In this document: positions 24,332-38,087 of the stretch, one piece after another
Numbering within the stretch: position 1 is the stretch's first letter
Layout: every line of letters begins with the position of its first letter
Assembly: GCA_964247055.1 (NCBI GenBank)
Contig: OZ176054.1
Span: 12,958,001 to 13,022,000, forward strand
Direction of reading: 5' to 3'
Origin: Paragordius varius
Lineage: Eukaryota > Nematomorpha
Length of the DNA stretch: 64,000 nucleotides
The notes under the pieces: model-generated
What the model saw: only the letters and a program-made list of their open reading frames with translations
Databases searched by the model: none
What the model was told of the DNA's origin: nothing
Position numbers and translations under genes: made by a program

Positions 24332-26453
24332 TATTTTTGCAGCTATTATTCAGATATCTATTAAAAAGTTGTCGAAAAACAGAAACGGTTTAAATATAAT
24401 TTTAAAAATCGAAACCATTTATAACCATGGCCAAAATATACTTACCCTAAGGGACAAATCTAATTAAAACTAGCGCAAAAAACAGTCAAATCCTTATATA
24501 TTTTTTAATTTGTAATAAAAATATGAAAAAATCTTTAGGTATTTGTGTCAAGCGGATTGGGAGGAATGAGTGGAGCTCAAGCTAAGGCTTCAAAATCTTG
24601 TTATGTTTTGGGTTAATTGCTGAAGTAAATTTTATGCCCCCTTAAAAATATATATATTTATATATCATGATAAGTTAACTTACCAAAATTTTAGTCATTT
24701 AGTAGATGTTGTATGACTCTTGAGATAAATTTATTTTATTAACAATATTCATTTAGATAAATAGTGTGACAGCGCAAAAAAGATTGAATCAAGGATGGTT
24801 GGATGAAGTTAGTGATGACTTGGATTACTGCATTAACCAAATACGACAATATAAACGGGATCTTATTAGCAAATCTATAGCATACTGTGGAATTGTGGAT
24901 CTCTGGTAAAACCTAATTTTTTTTACAATACTTACATGCTTACTTACTCTTTTGTTTGGCTTAAAAAAAATAATTTTTAGGGCGAAATTGGCAGAAATAT
25001 ATGAGGAAACCGGTGAGAAATTAGTCGATTTTGGTTCTGACCAAACCTCACTTCATAATCCATACAATGGTGGATACTATCCGGTCGGTTATAGCTGGAA
25101 TGATGCAAATCAATTATTGGCAACAAATCCTAAACGGTTTCAGCGGGTGGTTTGTCAAAGTTTGATACAGCAAGTCACGCATATCAATAAGTTCTTAATT
25201 TATATAAATATATTTATCGAATTGGAATAATTATAAGACTTTTATTTTTATAGATTGACAGAGATGACTGGGTTAATATTTTTTGATTATGGCAATGCAT
25301 TTTTGCTTGAAGCTGCAAAAGCTTGACCACCAATTTACAAAAATAGCGATATAGAATGCAATAATTTGGGAGAAATAAATCAAATTGGCGATTCAGTTGA
25401 ACGGATATATAGATACCCATCGTACGTGGAAAATGTAATGGGTGAAATTTTCGCATTTGGATTTGGGCCTTTTCGTTGGGTATGTATGAGCCAGGATCCG
25501 AAAGATCTTGCTTATACCGATAAACTTGCGCTTTCCATCCTTAAGGAGATTGCGACAGAACTAGATTCTAAAATATTTGACTGCCAACAAAAACAAGAGC
25601 AGAGTCGCAGCAAAGTTGAACTTTATGCCCGAATAAAATCTTACTATGTCGATAATTGCTTTTGGATGGAACACATCATTTCTCAACCCGGTGTGGGATA
25701 CCTCACTGTAGGATCCCTGGCCCGGATCCTTTATTCAGACGTTCAAGGGCGAATACGACTGGCTTGTGCCTTTAATAAGGCCATCGCATATGGACACATA
25801 ACGCAACCGATTGTGTGTAGTCGAGACCATCATGATGTTTCGGGGGCTGATAGCCCTTGGCGAGAAACAGCTAACGTTCGAGACGGTTCCAACATGTGCA
25901 TAGACATGTCCATTCAAAATGTCTTGGGAAACGCGGCCAGAGGTTCAACTTGGGTAGCCCTTCACAATGGCGGTGGGGTTGGTTGGAACCGAGCAAGCAA
26001 TAATGGATTAGGCCTTGTGCTAGATGGATAACCGGAAACGGAACAACGCATAAAGAATGTTATGATGTGGGATGTATTGAATGGTATGGTACGGAGATGT
26101 TGGTCTAATGCTTATAATTATAGCAACAATGAAATCGATTCTCTCTCCGGAAAACGTGGGACATCATTGCCCTTAGGTGAGAAAACGACGTATTACAATG
26201 ATCTCATAAAGAGTTATTTGCAAGAAATTCAAACGGATATCAAGGGCCTAAAAATAACTTTACCCTTTGGTGAATAAATTAGATGAAACTTTATTCAAAA
26301 GGATATATGTCTATTTATTTGTTACAATATATATTATATATGATAAAATTAATTGCCATATTAGTATAAATACTTTGATGTCATCTATGTGTGTTTAAAT
26401 AATTGACTATTATAATTTTTGTCAAAACAATTACAGATACTTCCTTTATAAGA

Positions 26454-27414
26454 TTATGTTTTATTGTCGAAGTGACAATTGTCATATTTGGAATTTTGGC
26501 GGGCGACATATTTTTCGAATTGGAGTTTCCAATCAACTATATATTTTGTTTTCCAGTCATTGAAGTGTGCTTTCCATTGTATTTCTAGATCACTAAGATC
26601 TTCTATTTGCAAAAATATATTAGTTAAAAAAACATATTGTTTAAAAATATCGACTTACGCGTAGCTAAAGCAAGATCGGGCATGAATTCATTCCAAAATG
26701 CGCACTCTTTAATACGCGGACCTCGACCAACGTCAAATGCATCGATTGCAATATTCAAATATTCTCTATTATGGGCAGTGTGGATTGGCCATTGTATATC
26801 GGACCAGGTTCCATCATCATTTATGTTTGAATTTCTATTTTTTGCAGAAAAAAAGAAGGATAATTGAAAATCTTGTTTAAAAATATATAAATTAATATTA
26901 AATGTGTGAATATTCATGTTGTCAAAATATTATTTTACCCAGTTTTGGCAGAATTGGTCCAGAATCGCATCATGAGCCAGCTTAGTTCAATTTCTTTGGG
27001 TTTATATCCCTTTGAAGAATCTAACGGTTCCCCAAATATATAATTGATTTCATCAGCATGCATGACGCCCATCCAAGAGGGCCAGGGGTGAGTCGATGAT
27101 CTGTGAGGATAATAGTATTTAAACACATTTGCACCAGATTGGGCGTAGATGAAGGCGCCCATATTGACCCCACAGGTAAAGTAATAATCACCGACACTTT
27201 TGTCGAACGCATCTAACATTTTCTTGGGGTCTGAGGGATCCTCCCAATGCGTATACTCATAAAGTATGGCTTTTCGACCAATTTGATTGAATTGCGGAAA
27301 TAATTCGGGTAAGGCTTTAGCAAAAGCGTGTCGATCAACGGTAACCGCCTTTTCTAACGGGATAAAAAGATTCGTTAGCTGATAAATGTTAAAATATGTG
27401 CCCTCGTCGAAATT
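26454..27414 (-). pseudogene. Ace: Acetylcholinesterase 3' fragment, copy C (fully open)
   Basis: Exons 27414-26939, 26834-26659, 26602-26454, with GT/AG joins between them and no internal stop or shift. It reads FDEGTYF (the catalytic Glu and the next aromatic pair, Torpedo F330/F331 positions), [13 protein letters not shown] (catalytic His), GRGPRIKECAFWNEFMPD, then the amphipathic tail (EIQWKAHFNDW, VDWKLQFEKY, a Cys six residues from the end). There is no start codon, no signal peptide and no Ser-containing N-terminal part; a TAA directly precedes the open frame. It could be made only as the 3' part of a longer transcript, perhaps read-through from CK1-gamma C, which lies upstream on the same strand. 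Classed as a fragment, though the open frame deserves attention. Confidence 0.8.
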
Positions 27415-28234
27415 TTATATGGGTCTCGGCAACTCAGAGATTTTATGTTAAAATTAAATCTTATATTTCAAAAAGTAGTTTTTATATCATTTAAAGCGTT
27501 TTTAATATTCCTTGTCCGTATTTGAGATTAATAAATTAGAATTAAGTAAGAATGCAAATGTTTTTTTAATTATCTAATAATATCTATATATGATAACACA
27601 AAGGAACATCTATATTAAATAAATTCATTCTCTGTAATATTCGATAATTATTTTTAACAAAAAAAAAGAATTATTATACAATAAATAAATTTTGGCATTG
27701 TGGTGCACATTTCTTATTTATAGTAGCGTATGGCATTAAACAATAGTAGACCATAAAAGAATAAAAAATGTTTTAAAAAAACAAAGGAATATTTATAGTT
27801 TATTTAATTAGGGTTGTTTATTAAAAAACATTCTTTTATTCTTTTATGACTAATAATGTTTTATGCCATACGCTACTGTATTTATGCACAACATTACATA
27901 TGCGCTCAAGAATTATATTTTTTGTATTTGTTAAATATGGCACGTGTGGGTCTTTTGATATATTTCATTTTTTTACCTGTACATTTTTTTAATAAGACGT
28001 CTGGAATAAAATATTATTGATTATCAATTTAGAAGTCATTGAGTTATCAATAAAAGTTATAAAATCAAAATATATCTATACATTGTTTTTACACACCTGT
28101 TTCAATATAAAGTGTCTATTTATGACTTGGTGTTAAAATTATAATATAAATCTTTCAAAATCAAATATTTTTAAACAATGATTTTATTTATTTAATTACA
28201 TCACAGAATAGAGGGCATGAAATGGATTGATTTG
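27415..28234. other. AChE fragment to CK1-gamma spacer, module C
   Basis: AT-rich, no gene seen. Similar to 5821-6630 with small insertions and deletions. Confidence 0.6.
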
Positions 28235-31200
28235 TCAATCATTAGAGTTTTGTGGCCTAAAACATATACATAAATTTGTCATGAAGGGTGATGTGTTTGA
28301 TTTGGTTTTCGATTTTTTGACATTTTTATTGTGGTTTTCTCCAAATTGATGTTTGGAGCCTTCTGGAGAAGTCTTGAATTTAACGCGTGATCCAATATTA
28401 TCTTCTTGACTATAAATAAAAAATTATTACAAAAGTAGAGATCGCAACCGTCATGAACCAATACACGGTTTTAGGATTTTAAAATATAGCTTTATTCTTT
28501 ATTCAATATTTTTTTGGATTTTCACATATAGCTTTCTTTTTATTATGTTACATGGTATGAACATAGGGTATAAATTGAGATTATACGGACAAAACGTAAA
28601 AAATATTCTTTTACAAAAGACCGCTGTACTTTTTAAAACTTGATTTTTTAATATATACATATATTTATATACATCATTGGTTTAAATCGAAAGTATGAAG
28701 TAAAGATGTAAAATGGAAACAAAAGAAATAATAAATTAAATTGTATTAATTTTTTTATTAATACTTTGATTCGAATTGGGGCATCTAAATACCCAAACTG
28801 TAATTAAGTTGTTTTAAAGGACAACTATATCAATTAAAATTGCTTCTAATAAAAATATATACAACCATATATATATATATATATAATATATATAATATAT
28901 ATATATTTTAGCATTAATACGACGACATTTTTATTTTAAAACATTTTGCAAAATATCCTGTTTATTTAATTTTAATACTAAAATAAAAGTTAATTATTTT
29001 ATTTAAATCACATATAACATTGATACAAACAGAAAAATTGTTTTAATTTTTTAAATTAAGAAGGCACACATGACATGGTGACTAAATTTTTCCTTTGGCT
29101 TTTACCTTAAAATAAGTAGTATAAAATAAGAATGATTTTTTTTGTATTTATCGGTTTATTAATGCTATATAAGTGCAAACTTTTTCCATGGTTCCAATTC
29201 CTTCCATATTTTTCGTATATAATTTTAAACAGGCCTGGAGTATCCTACGACTTAAATTGAAACGAAGGACTGAATTGAAGGTGTATTCAAGTAATAATAT
29301 TAAAAACAATTTAGTTGATTTCTAAAATGTACTTTAATTTTATATTTTATTAAGGTTAAAAAAATATGATTGTCTTTTCACTAAAAATTCCTTATAATTT
29401 TACGTTTTGTGTGTATCAATTTTTACTGTATATTTCTAAATATAAATAATTGAACCATAGCAAAAACTATTCCGAATCCCATAAATCCCACTTTCCAATC
29501 TCAGTATAAAAATCAAATAATAGTAATAAAATTTTGAAATGACTTTAATGAGTTTCAATAAGGAAATTTTATTTTCCTTAAACTTATATTCAACTAAATG
29601 CCATTTTACTAGTGTATCCTTTAGATCAAATAAGAGGTGAATTGCTAAATATTAACTTATTGTCCATATAAAATATAAAGATAAGAATTCAAATCATTAT
29701 AAATGATTCCTATTTTCTCCATACTCTTATTTTACAATATTCACGTCCATTTAGATCAATTTTAATTAAAACTAATCCCCTTTACAAAATATTAGCATTT
29801 ATATATATGTCCGTACCTTACAAGCTCATCACTTTTCATGGGGTTGTAGGAGGGAAACCCAGATTCGAGTCCACCCACACTCCGATCTAACATAACAGCT
29901 CTTGAAGTGAAATCTTCAAATCCGGATTCTTCTTTAGCATGCATTTTCTGTTGCTGTTGTTGCCTTTTATTGGCAAAAAAATCCATGTAATTTTCATCAT
30001 GTCCAACCATATTGTTGTCTACATTATTCATGTTTCCGATTAAATTTTTATTTGCAGGTGTTACTGGCCATGCTAAATCACTCGATGCCGATTGACGTAT
30101 TCGTTTTTCATCTAAACCCTGTTTTTGTTTTATAATTTCAAATGAATATCTTAAGAAAGGATATTTAAATTTCCTCTTAATTATTCAGCAAATATTTTTT
30201 CAATAAAATAATGTGAATTTTTTAGGCGGAAAGGCTATGTTAGTTGGAAATCGGTAGAGATAGGTTAGCCTATTAGTTATTACATTAGATATATTAGTAT
30301 ACCCTAGTTACAACAAAGACCATTAAGTTGCAGGTTTTAATGATTAAAAATAGAAAAAATATATTCAAAGGGCTTCGAACCGGAACCACATGGAATCACC
30401 CGGGGCCTGACTTTTCAACAGTAAGAGGTTTTGTTGAGGTCAGGAACGCGGTTTTGTTTTTAAATTCTAATTCCACTTTTTTGAACAGATTCGAAGCCCT
30501 GATTAAAGACATTTTTTAGCTTACCACATTTTGCATATTCTGTTTCACATCATCGGTATAGTAATAGGCGGAAGAAGAAATGTTTGATGGTTTTGATTCC
30601 ATATTGGTTGTCGATATTTCCGGCGAGGGTGGCAATTTACCTGTCCAATCAAACATGTAATCATATTCCCAACCATAATTTTGCAATAATGTTTCAAATA
30701 ACTGTTTAAGGTAGGCATAATCTGGCGTTTCGACAAAATCAAGGCCCCTGGCATAACGAACCAAAATTTTGAATTCTTCGGGCAAACCCGAACATAGTGT
30801 ATCCGGATCAATATCCCTTTTCATTTCAGCAATCTTACGGTACTTTTGTTTGGAGGATTCGGTTTTGATTAACTTTAAGCCTGGACTTGTGGATATTGCA
30901 TCAAAAATATATTATAGATTTTGGATAAATTTTACAGTAAAAATTGAAATTATACGGACAAAACCTAAAAATATAAAGATAAATATTTTTTTTAAAAGAC
31001 AACCACTTTTTTTCTAATCTTGAATTTGTAAATTTTATAATAATTGTTAAAGATTGCAAGGTATGATATAGAAATATATATTAATAACACAATTAATTAC
31101 ATATTTTATATTTTGTGTGTAAATAATTTATAAAATTTATGGATATAAAAAAGAATGGTTGTTATTTTTACATTTTGTCCGTATAATTTCAGTTTTAACT

Positions 31201-32811
31201 GTATATGAATAAATATTTACCTTGCCAAGGCAAGGAACCCTTTAGAAAATATAGAAACATATATGCAAGTCCTTCAAGATCATCCCTTCGACTCTGTTCT
31301 ATTCCAAAATGAGTATTAACAGACATATATCGGGCAGTTCCAGTCAAGGGTTTCTGTTCACGGTACTTTATGTGTTTACCTGATATATGATTAGAGCTGA
31401 TAATAAAATTTAAATTTTTATTTCAGTAAAAAGTTACAGTAAAAAATGATATTATAAAAAACGTAAAAATATAAGAACAAATATATATTTCAAAAGACAA
31501 CCATACTTTTTTAAACCGTGATTTTTCCCATAAAAACTATTATTTATTTTAAAAGACAACCATACTCTTTTAAATTGTGATTTTTCCCACATAAACTATT
31601 AAATTTATATAAAACAATAACTGTGTATCCAATTTACATGCCTATTTCAGATTTTGTGGTTTTTAAAACAATGAGTCATATTTAAATAGGGAAGCTTGGT
31701 TATTTTTTTTTAAATTATGTTTTGTCCGCATAACCTATTTCACTTTTACTGTAAATTTTGTATATTAGCTGCATACCATTTTTATCGATATATTCTTTAG
31801 CTAATCCAAAATCAACGACCCATATAATTGCTTCAGTTCCGTTAGCCCGTTTCCCAATCAAAAAGTTTTCGGGTTTCACATCCCGATAAACTAACCCATA
31901 GTAATGTATGAATTCGATTCGATTTATCAATTGTATAGCAATCATAATCACCGTTTTAAGACTAAATTGTTTATTGCAATACAGAAATAGGTCTTGAAGA
32001 CTGGGTCCCAACAAGTCCATCACCATAACGCGATAGGAACCACAGTGACCAAAATAATATACGCGGGGTATGCCTTCGGCATATATCCCATACCTAAGAA
32101 TAGAAATTGTTGAGAACGACAAAAAAACAGTCTAAATTACAGTAAAAATAAATTAGAAAAACAAAGAATATACTATAAAAGACTACCAACCGCCATACTT
32201 TTCTTTAGTTTTATAAATACTTATAGTTTTGGGCAGTGAAATTGGAATAGAAATGTAAATTAGTAACACTCTCAATTATATATGAAAATATTGACAATTA
32301 AACTTTATAGCAAATACTAAGGCTTAAAACATATGCCTGTCTTTACAAAAAAATATTTTTCTTTTTTTACGTTTTATCACTATATTTTTTATTTTTTAAA
32401 GTGAATAGAAAAACCGAAATTTCAATTTTACTATCAGACACTTAGTTAAATAATCTACCTTTCATCCTGGTGCAGTCGACTGTACAATTCATATTCCCGT
32501 TTTAGTTGAGGGATTTCCGCATTTCCAGCCTCAATCTTTATGGCAGCTAAAGTGTTTGTAGCTATTTGGATACAATATCGCAATTCACCGAACGTACCCG
32601 ATCCAATGTGCTGAGCTATTTGATATAAACTTGGGTTATTTTTTATGTTGGCGCCGTTTGATTTGGAAAAACGATCAACACCAACTATACGACCCTGTAA
32701 TTTGTCTTTCCCGCCCCCATGGTGAGTTTCGGAGGAATTGATATCAACGCTATTATTGGAAGGCTTCACCCCTATGTTGTAATAAGGGTCTTCAGTTTTC
32801 CCGGGACTCAT
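28235..32811 (-). CDS. gish: Casein kinase 1 gamma, copy C (intact)
   Basis: Exons 32811-32459, 32093-31777, 31379-31221, 30880-30525, 30118-29817, 28409-28235. All joins are GT/AG and in phase, giving 553 codons before TGA. Order of parts: a variable N-terminal lead, the Gly loop ([10 protein letters not shown]), catalytic loop [18 protein letters not shown], the CK1 signature [25 protein letters not shown], the gamma-type C-lobe end [13 protein letters not shown], then a low-complexity region with Q-rich RQQQQQKMH and a basic end KKSKTKSN. The protein ends [15 protein letters not shown]; the paired Cys fit the C-terminal palmitoylation known for CK1-gamma, which anchors the kinase to membranes (inferred here). 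Likely the functional kinase of the window, with D. Confidence 0.92.
28630..29770. other. CK1-gamma C intron 5, AT-rich with TA microsatellite
   Basis: Intron of about 1.4 kb. It contains worn MITE arms (from about 28580 and near 29350-29430) and an (AT)n/(AATAT)n tract at about 28867-28912. No coding or RNA gene was seen. Confidence 0.5.
30935..31201. mobile_element. MITE, CK1-gamma C intron 3 (uninterrupted)
   Basis: TA-flanked, with ends CAGTAAAAATTG and AGTTTTAACTG. This is the empty-site form of the locus that holds the short LTR element in module A. Confidence 0.8.
31437..31751. mobile_element. MITE, CK1-gamma C intron 2
   Basis: Ends CAGTAAAAAATGA and TCACTTTTACTG. It holds the duplicated CAAAAGACAACCATACT block typical of this site. 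Confidence 0.65.
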
Positions 32812-33367
32812 GATTAGAAATATTAAATTAGATATCGATTACACATTAGGGTTCAAGTTTATGAATCTTATTTCAAAATATTTCATTTTCTTAAACAGAA
32901 AACTTAGGGGCCCGAAAAATAGGTTTTTTGCCAAATGAAAAATTAATTATAATATTACTAATAAAAATCACACTAATATCAGTTATAGTAAAAAAGAAAT
33001 CATTTAATTTAACAATAATGCTATGCCGCGGTTTTAACAATCACGTAAATTTGATTTTGTGATATATAATCTTTATTATGTATATTATTTTCTTATATTT
33101 ATTTTGGATTTGATATTTTCACTTATATTTATTAGCGTATCTTTATATTCATAAAAATTGATCATATAGGTAGACCTTAACCTTCTTATTTATTTATATA
33201 TCAATGAATATAAATAGTTACTTTTTCATTTGTGTAATGTATGAAAAAATAAGTATATATAAAACAATATATTTTGGGTAATTGGTATTCTTTTGAAAAT
33301 TATGGTTAGCTCCAAAGGTAATTCCAAAAAACTAATTCTTTTAAATTACAAATCGCTCATAATCCGG

Positions 33368-33406
<39 letters not shown>

Positions 33407-34846
33407 ATTTATCTTTTGATATAATAATGTATCATGATTATGGCGCTTTTAGTTTGGTTACGAGTTATTTAACAGAGTGTATGATTTTTTTCATACCCAA
33501 AATTAAAAATCGAAAATTTCACACAAATTATGTTATCCACATATTAAATAATAGTAGAAAAAATTGGAGGTTCTACCAACACAAAAGAGCTATGATGGCC
33601 TGGTATAAGTTTTTTTGTATAATTAAGTAATTTTTTATATTACTTTGCCGTGAAAATAATTTAGCAATAAATCAGCTTATGAATTTGGAAATTAAACTCG
33701 GCATATATGGGTAGAATGTGAGGAAACTTTACATCATATACATTTTTTCATACACTTTAACATCGCTATAGTATATTCGTTTCTATTCTTTACAAAAATA
33801 ATAAATAATCCTTTTACAATGTGAGTAAGAACAACAAAAAAAGTGATACTTGCCTAACATTTTTATTTCGTGCCTCAAAATGCGAAACATGAAATGAAGT
33901 TGAAAAAGAGAGGTGTGGTTTCAAAAAAATTGTTTTAACCTAATTTGATTACTAATCTAATAGGTGATAAGTAATATAATAAATTTCCGTATAATTATTT
34001 TATCACATACATTACATAATGGTTAATCACTAGGAGTTGAATCGAGCATCATAGCGCAAACGGTAAAATATCAAATTAAAATTTGAAAAAGAAAAAGAGT
34101 TATATATTTGATATATCCCTGCTTGAGCTAGCCCACATGAAGAAAAAAGAAATTTTTAACAACATAAAAGGTGTGGATAAATTAAGCTATTAAATGAGAA
34201 AATTTCATCCAATTTCAAAGGATTCGGACATAATAGTTTTCGATCAATTGTCATCGCCCAATTCAATAGGGCTAATTTTTTTCAAGGCAGTCTCTATCTA
34301 AAAGGTCAAATTATATTAGAAAATCATCATATTTATAAGCGATCTACATTTACACTCACTTAATAACGCAATTTAATTTGGACAATTAATACTTAAACCG
34401 AGGCCCGTGAGCGGCATACGGCCCTAAAAGTGCTTTTTTATGTGAATTAATATTTTTGCATCTATAAATGTCTACAAATATGTCAAGCAGCTATAAATTT
34501 TATCGGTATGAATGTAGAGTAAGCGGCCTTTGAGACAAGATAAATATTTTTTTCGGCCCTCTAAATTATTTGGTGATTTTACTGATTTAGAAGTTATCCG
34601 ATGAAATATTGTTTTTGTATTAATTTTACACCAAGAACAAAAATCATCAATCACCATCATATATCCGACTGAATATATCAATTATAGTTGGTAAATTGCT
34701 AATCAAGGAATTACATTATTCATTTTTCTATATGGTTAACTTATACTAACTATGACCTTTAACATATTATCCATATGGCAGTTATTTAAAATAAGTCTAT
34801 TAAAATATAATAATTAAAACTTTTTTTTACAATTTTTTATGAGAAA
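32812..34846. promoter_or_regulatory. Head-to-head spacer CK1-gamma C / urocanase D
   Basis: Same layout as 11954-13974. TA microsatellite at 33371-33402, longer than in module A. No conserved gene seen: a 67-codon open stretch at 33427 is not kept in frame in the sister spacers. Confidence 0.5.
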
Positions 34847-36000
34847 ATGGCCGAATACTCAAAATTTATTAGTGCCGGGATTCCATTAAATCTTCTTCCG
34901 CCTCCATATAATGAAAAATCCTTATCAGCTGATATTCTTAGAGCCCCTTTTCGAAACAATGGACTAACAAAACGAGAAAAAACGGTTTGAATTTTATTTT
35001 GGACTAACTTTTGAAATTTGGAGAATTTGTTTTAAATATTTTTGGGGTTTTTAAAAATTTGTTTTATCGATATTAAGTAAATTTAATTATTTTGAAATCG
35101 TAATGGATTTTTTAAGAAAACCAATTTAAAAAACATTTACTCCAAAATCCTGCTAGCTCTTCAAAGAGTACATGTGATTTTTCTGTCCGAAATATTTAAT
35201 GGTAGAATCTACCTCCTATTTTTGCCTTTAATATTTTTATTTTTTAAATTATAAAACATGAAAATAATGTTATAATGCATAAATCTGCGACCAGTATTGT
35301 TAATTCCGATTCAATTTTATAACAACGGACATAATTTGTGCAATTAATTTAGCAGCTATTTGTCTGACGGTCCGCATAACAAGAAACACTCAAAAGCTTT
35401 AAATTTATTATTTTTTAAAACCTTGTTGTTGATAAATTATGTGGGCCAGGTATAAAAGTTTTAATTTTACTGACCCTTGATTCGGTTAGTGTGACTTATT
35501 TACTACCCCTCATATAATAATTAAGCATTTACATACACAAAATATCGGATATACCCAATTCAAAATTAAAATAAAATTATATGCACCAACTATCCTTAAA
35601 TGCTGTTTGTACATATTTTTTAATGGGTAAACTTAATAAGAGGTTTTAACAATTAGAGAATATTAATTCGGCCTTAAATATAGCCCGCCAAAGGAATTAT
35701 TTTTTCCCCTAACCATTTATATTTCCAAACTGTCCACCACCGATTATTTTATTATTGTATTTTTTTACATATAGTTGGCAGTTAAAAATGTTCTACGATA
35801 TTTTCCCGTTTCTTTCCATGACACGCTTGCCCCTGAATTTATGGAAGAACTTGAAAACAGAGGCCATATATATGCTTATCGATTTAAACCTCAGATTAAA
35901 ATGAAGTTTTTTATATATTCCTATCCTTTAAACATTTTTATAACGTATTTTCTAATAATTCAATTTTCTTAATATCGCTTAGTAAAAAATTAAAAAAGTA

Positions 36001-36286
36001 CAGTAAAAATTGAAACTATACGGACAAAACGTAAAAATATAAAGACAATTTTTTTCTAAAAGTACTTTTTAAAACCTTAATGTTTCCCATATAAGTTAAT
36101 TAGTTACTTGTAAAATATATTGATTGTGTTATTATTTTATATTACTCTACACACTTTGCCATTTAAAACAATGAGTTATGTATATTGAAATAAATCAAGA
36201 TTTAAAAAGTATGGTTTGTCTTTTGTGGAAAAAAATATTTGTCGCTATATTTTTACATTTCGTCCGTATAATTTCAATTTTTACTG
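36001..36286. mobile_element. MITE, urocanase D intron 2
   Basis: One of the best-preserved copies: CAGTAAAAATTGAAACTATA at the left, ATTTCAATTTTTACTG at the right, TA outside both ends. Confidence 0.8.
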
Positions 36287-36767
36287 TATTTGTAGTTCTT
36301 TAATATATATTTGATAGAGCTTATCCTATTCAAGAATACCCAGGGAAATTGTTGGAATGCAAAGCTATCATGGCAATGATAATGAACAATTTGGATCCTG
36401 ATGTAGCTCAGTTCCCTGAAGAGTTGGTCACCTATGGGTCCAACGGTCAAGTTTTCAGTAATTGGATTCAAGTATTTTACCAATTTCTGAACATATTTTC
36501 CAACTACTTTGTACCGCATTTTGCAATTTTAAGCATACCATATTTATCAAACACACTGTGTTTTCTACTAATTCTAAATTATAAAAAGCAATTTTTTGTT
36601 GGTTATAATGTAGGCATCTTATGTATTGTTTTTCTCAATTATTTTAAACCATAATTTATATGTTAAAAAAGGTGAATTATTTTCAAACTAATTTAAACTA
36701 TCAATAAATTTTTTTCGATTATCCATACACTATGAAAAAATCCGTAAATAATATACAGATGTTATTA

Positions 36768-37045
36768 CAGTAAAAATTGAAATTATAAGGACAAAATCTA
36801 AAACATAAAGACAAATTTTTTCAAAATACAACTATACTTTTTTAAGTCATAATATATCCTACAAAAACATTTGATTACAATCGTAAAATACATAATTGAT
36901 TGTGTTACCAATTGACATTTCTAAATGATACTTTGTAGTTTAAAACAATGAGTTACATTTAAAAAAATCAACATTCAAAAAAGAATAAAAAAAATATTTG
37001 ACTTTATATTTTCAAGTTTTGTCCGTATAAATTCCATTTTTATTG
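36768..37045. mobile_element. MITE, urocanase D intron 3
   Basis: Left end CAGTAAAAATTGAAATTATA; right end slightly changed (CCATTTTTATTG). Confidence 0.7.
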
Positions 37046-37805
37046 TATATATAATATTCGTGAATTTTTTTCCACAGTTCTTATTAACCATGAAATATTT
37101 GTGTGAAATGGACAATTATCAAACTTTAGTGCTATGTTCAGGACATCCGCACGGTTTATTCCCAAACATTTGGAATTATGGCACATGTAAAAAAACCGGG
37201 AAAATAGGTAAATTCTTTTATAAAATTGATAAAAATTCAATTTTTTGATCATTTGAGAATTGTAAACGTATACTATTTTAAAACTCATGCTAACATAAAG
37301 AAATACAGCCAAGTTATCCGCGTTTGATTATTACAAACGGCTTGGTTTTACCAACATGTCAGGAATCAGAAAAGCAGCTTGATAGAGCCTACGTGTCAGA
37401 TTACGAGCGATTATTTGGTTTGAATGTTAGCCAATATGGACAAATGACAGCAGGGAGTTTTTGTTACATTGGACCTCAGGGTATAGTCCATGGTACAACA
37501 CTAACTTTGCTAAATATAGCTCGAGCGAATTTTGGCGTTGAGCATGTGACTGATATGGTGGGTAAGGTAATACATAATACAATATGGGGTTATTAAAATA
37601 TGTTTCAAGTGGGTATTGGAACTGGAATTATTTTGGGGGTGTTTAAGAGAAATATTTTACAAATGGTCCTAAAATAAAAAGTTTTTTTGAATTTTTATCA
37701 TTAAATTTTTTAACTTAATATTAGTATTTGTTTTATTTCATTCAAAAAGCAATAGTATATTGTTGTAGATAATATAGAGATGCAAATATTCTGGCTTAAA
37801 TTATA

Positions 37806-38087
37806 CAGTAAAAACTGGAATTATACGGACAAAATGTAAAAATATAAAGATAAATATTTTTTTCTAAAAGAAATTATACCTTTTTAAACTCCATTTTAAA
37901 AAATTTACCTCATTGTTTCAAATTACAATTCATTAAATTTGGTGACACAATCAATTCTATATATAACAATTGTAATTAAATAGTCTATATGAAAAAAATT
38001 AAGGTTGGAAAAAGTATGGTTGTCTTTTAGAAAAAAATATTTGTCGTTATATTTTTACATTTTGTCCTATAATTTCAGTTTTTACTG
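37806..38087. mobile_element. MITE, urocanase D intron 5
   Basis: CAGTAAAAACTGGAATTATA to TTTCAGTTTTTACTG, TA-flanked. Confidence 0.75.

Larger units (their letters stand above)
22194..26277 (+). pseudogene. Uroc1: Urocanate hydratase, copy C (5'-deleted pseudogene)
   Basis: Exons 1-3 are absent; sequence begins in intron 3 at 22078. Exons: 22194-22323, 22422-22687, 24539-24624, 24757-24905, 24981-25190, 25254-26277. Exon 6 is one base short near 24590, shifting the frame. Exon 7 lacks one codon. Exon 9 has stops at 25324-25326 (TGA for Gly) and 26029-26031 (TAA for Gln). The remaining text still reads clearly as urocanase. It is surely non-functional, though the linked CK1-gamma is intact. 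Intron 5 is enlarged by the insertion at 22924-24038. Confidence 0.92.

Noticed and set aside
33427-33630. 67-codon ORF in the head-to-head spacer
   Set aside because: The sister spacers have length changes that break the frame, no family is recognised, and composition is ordinary AT-rich spacer.
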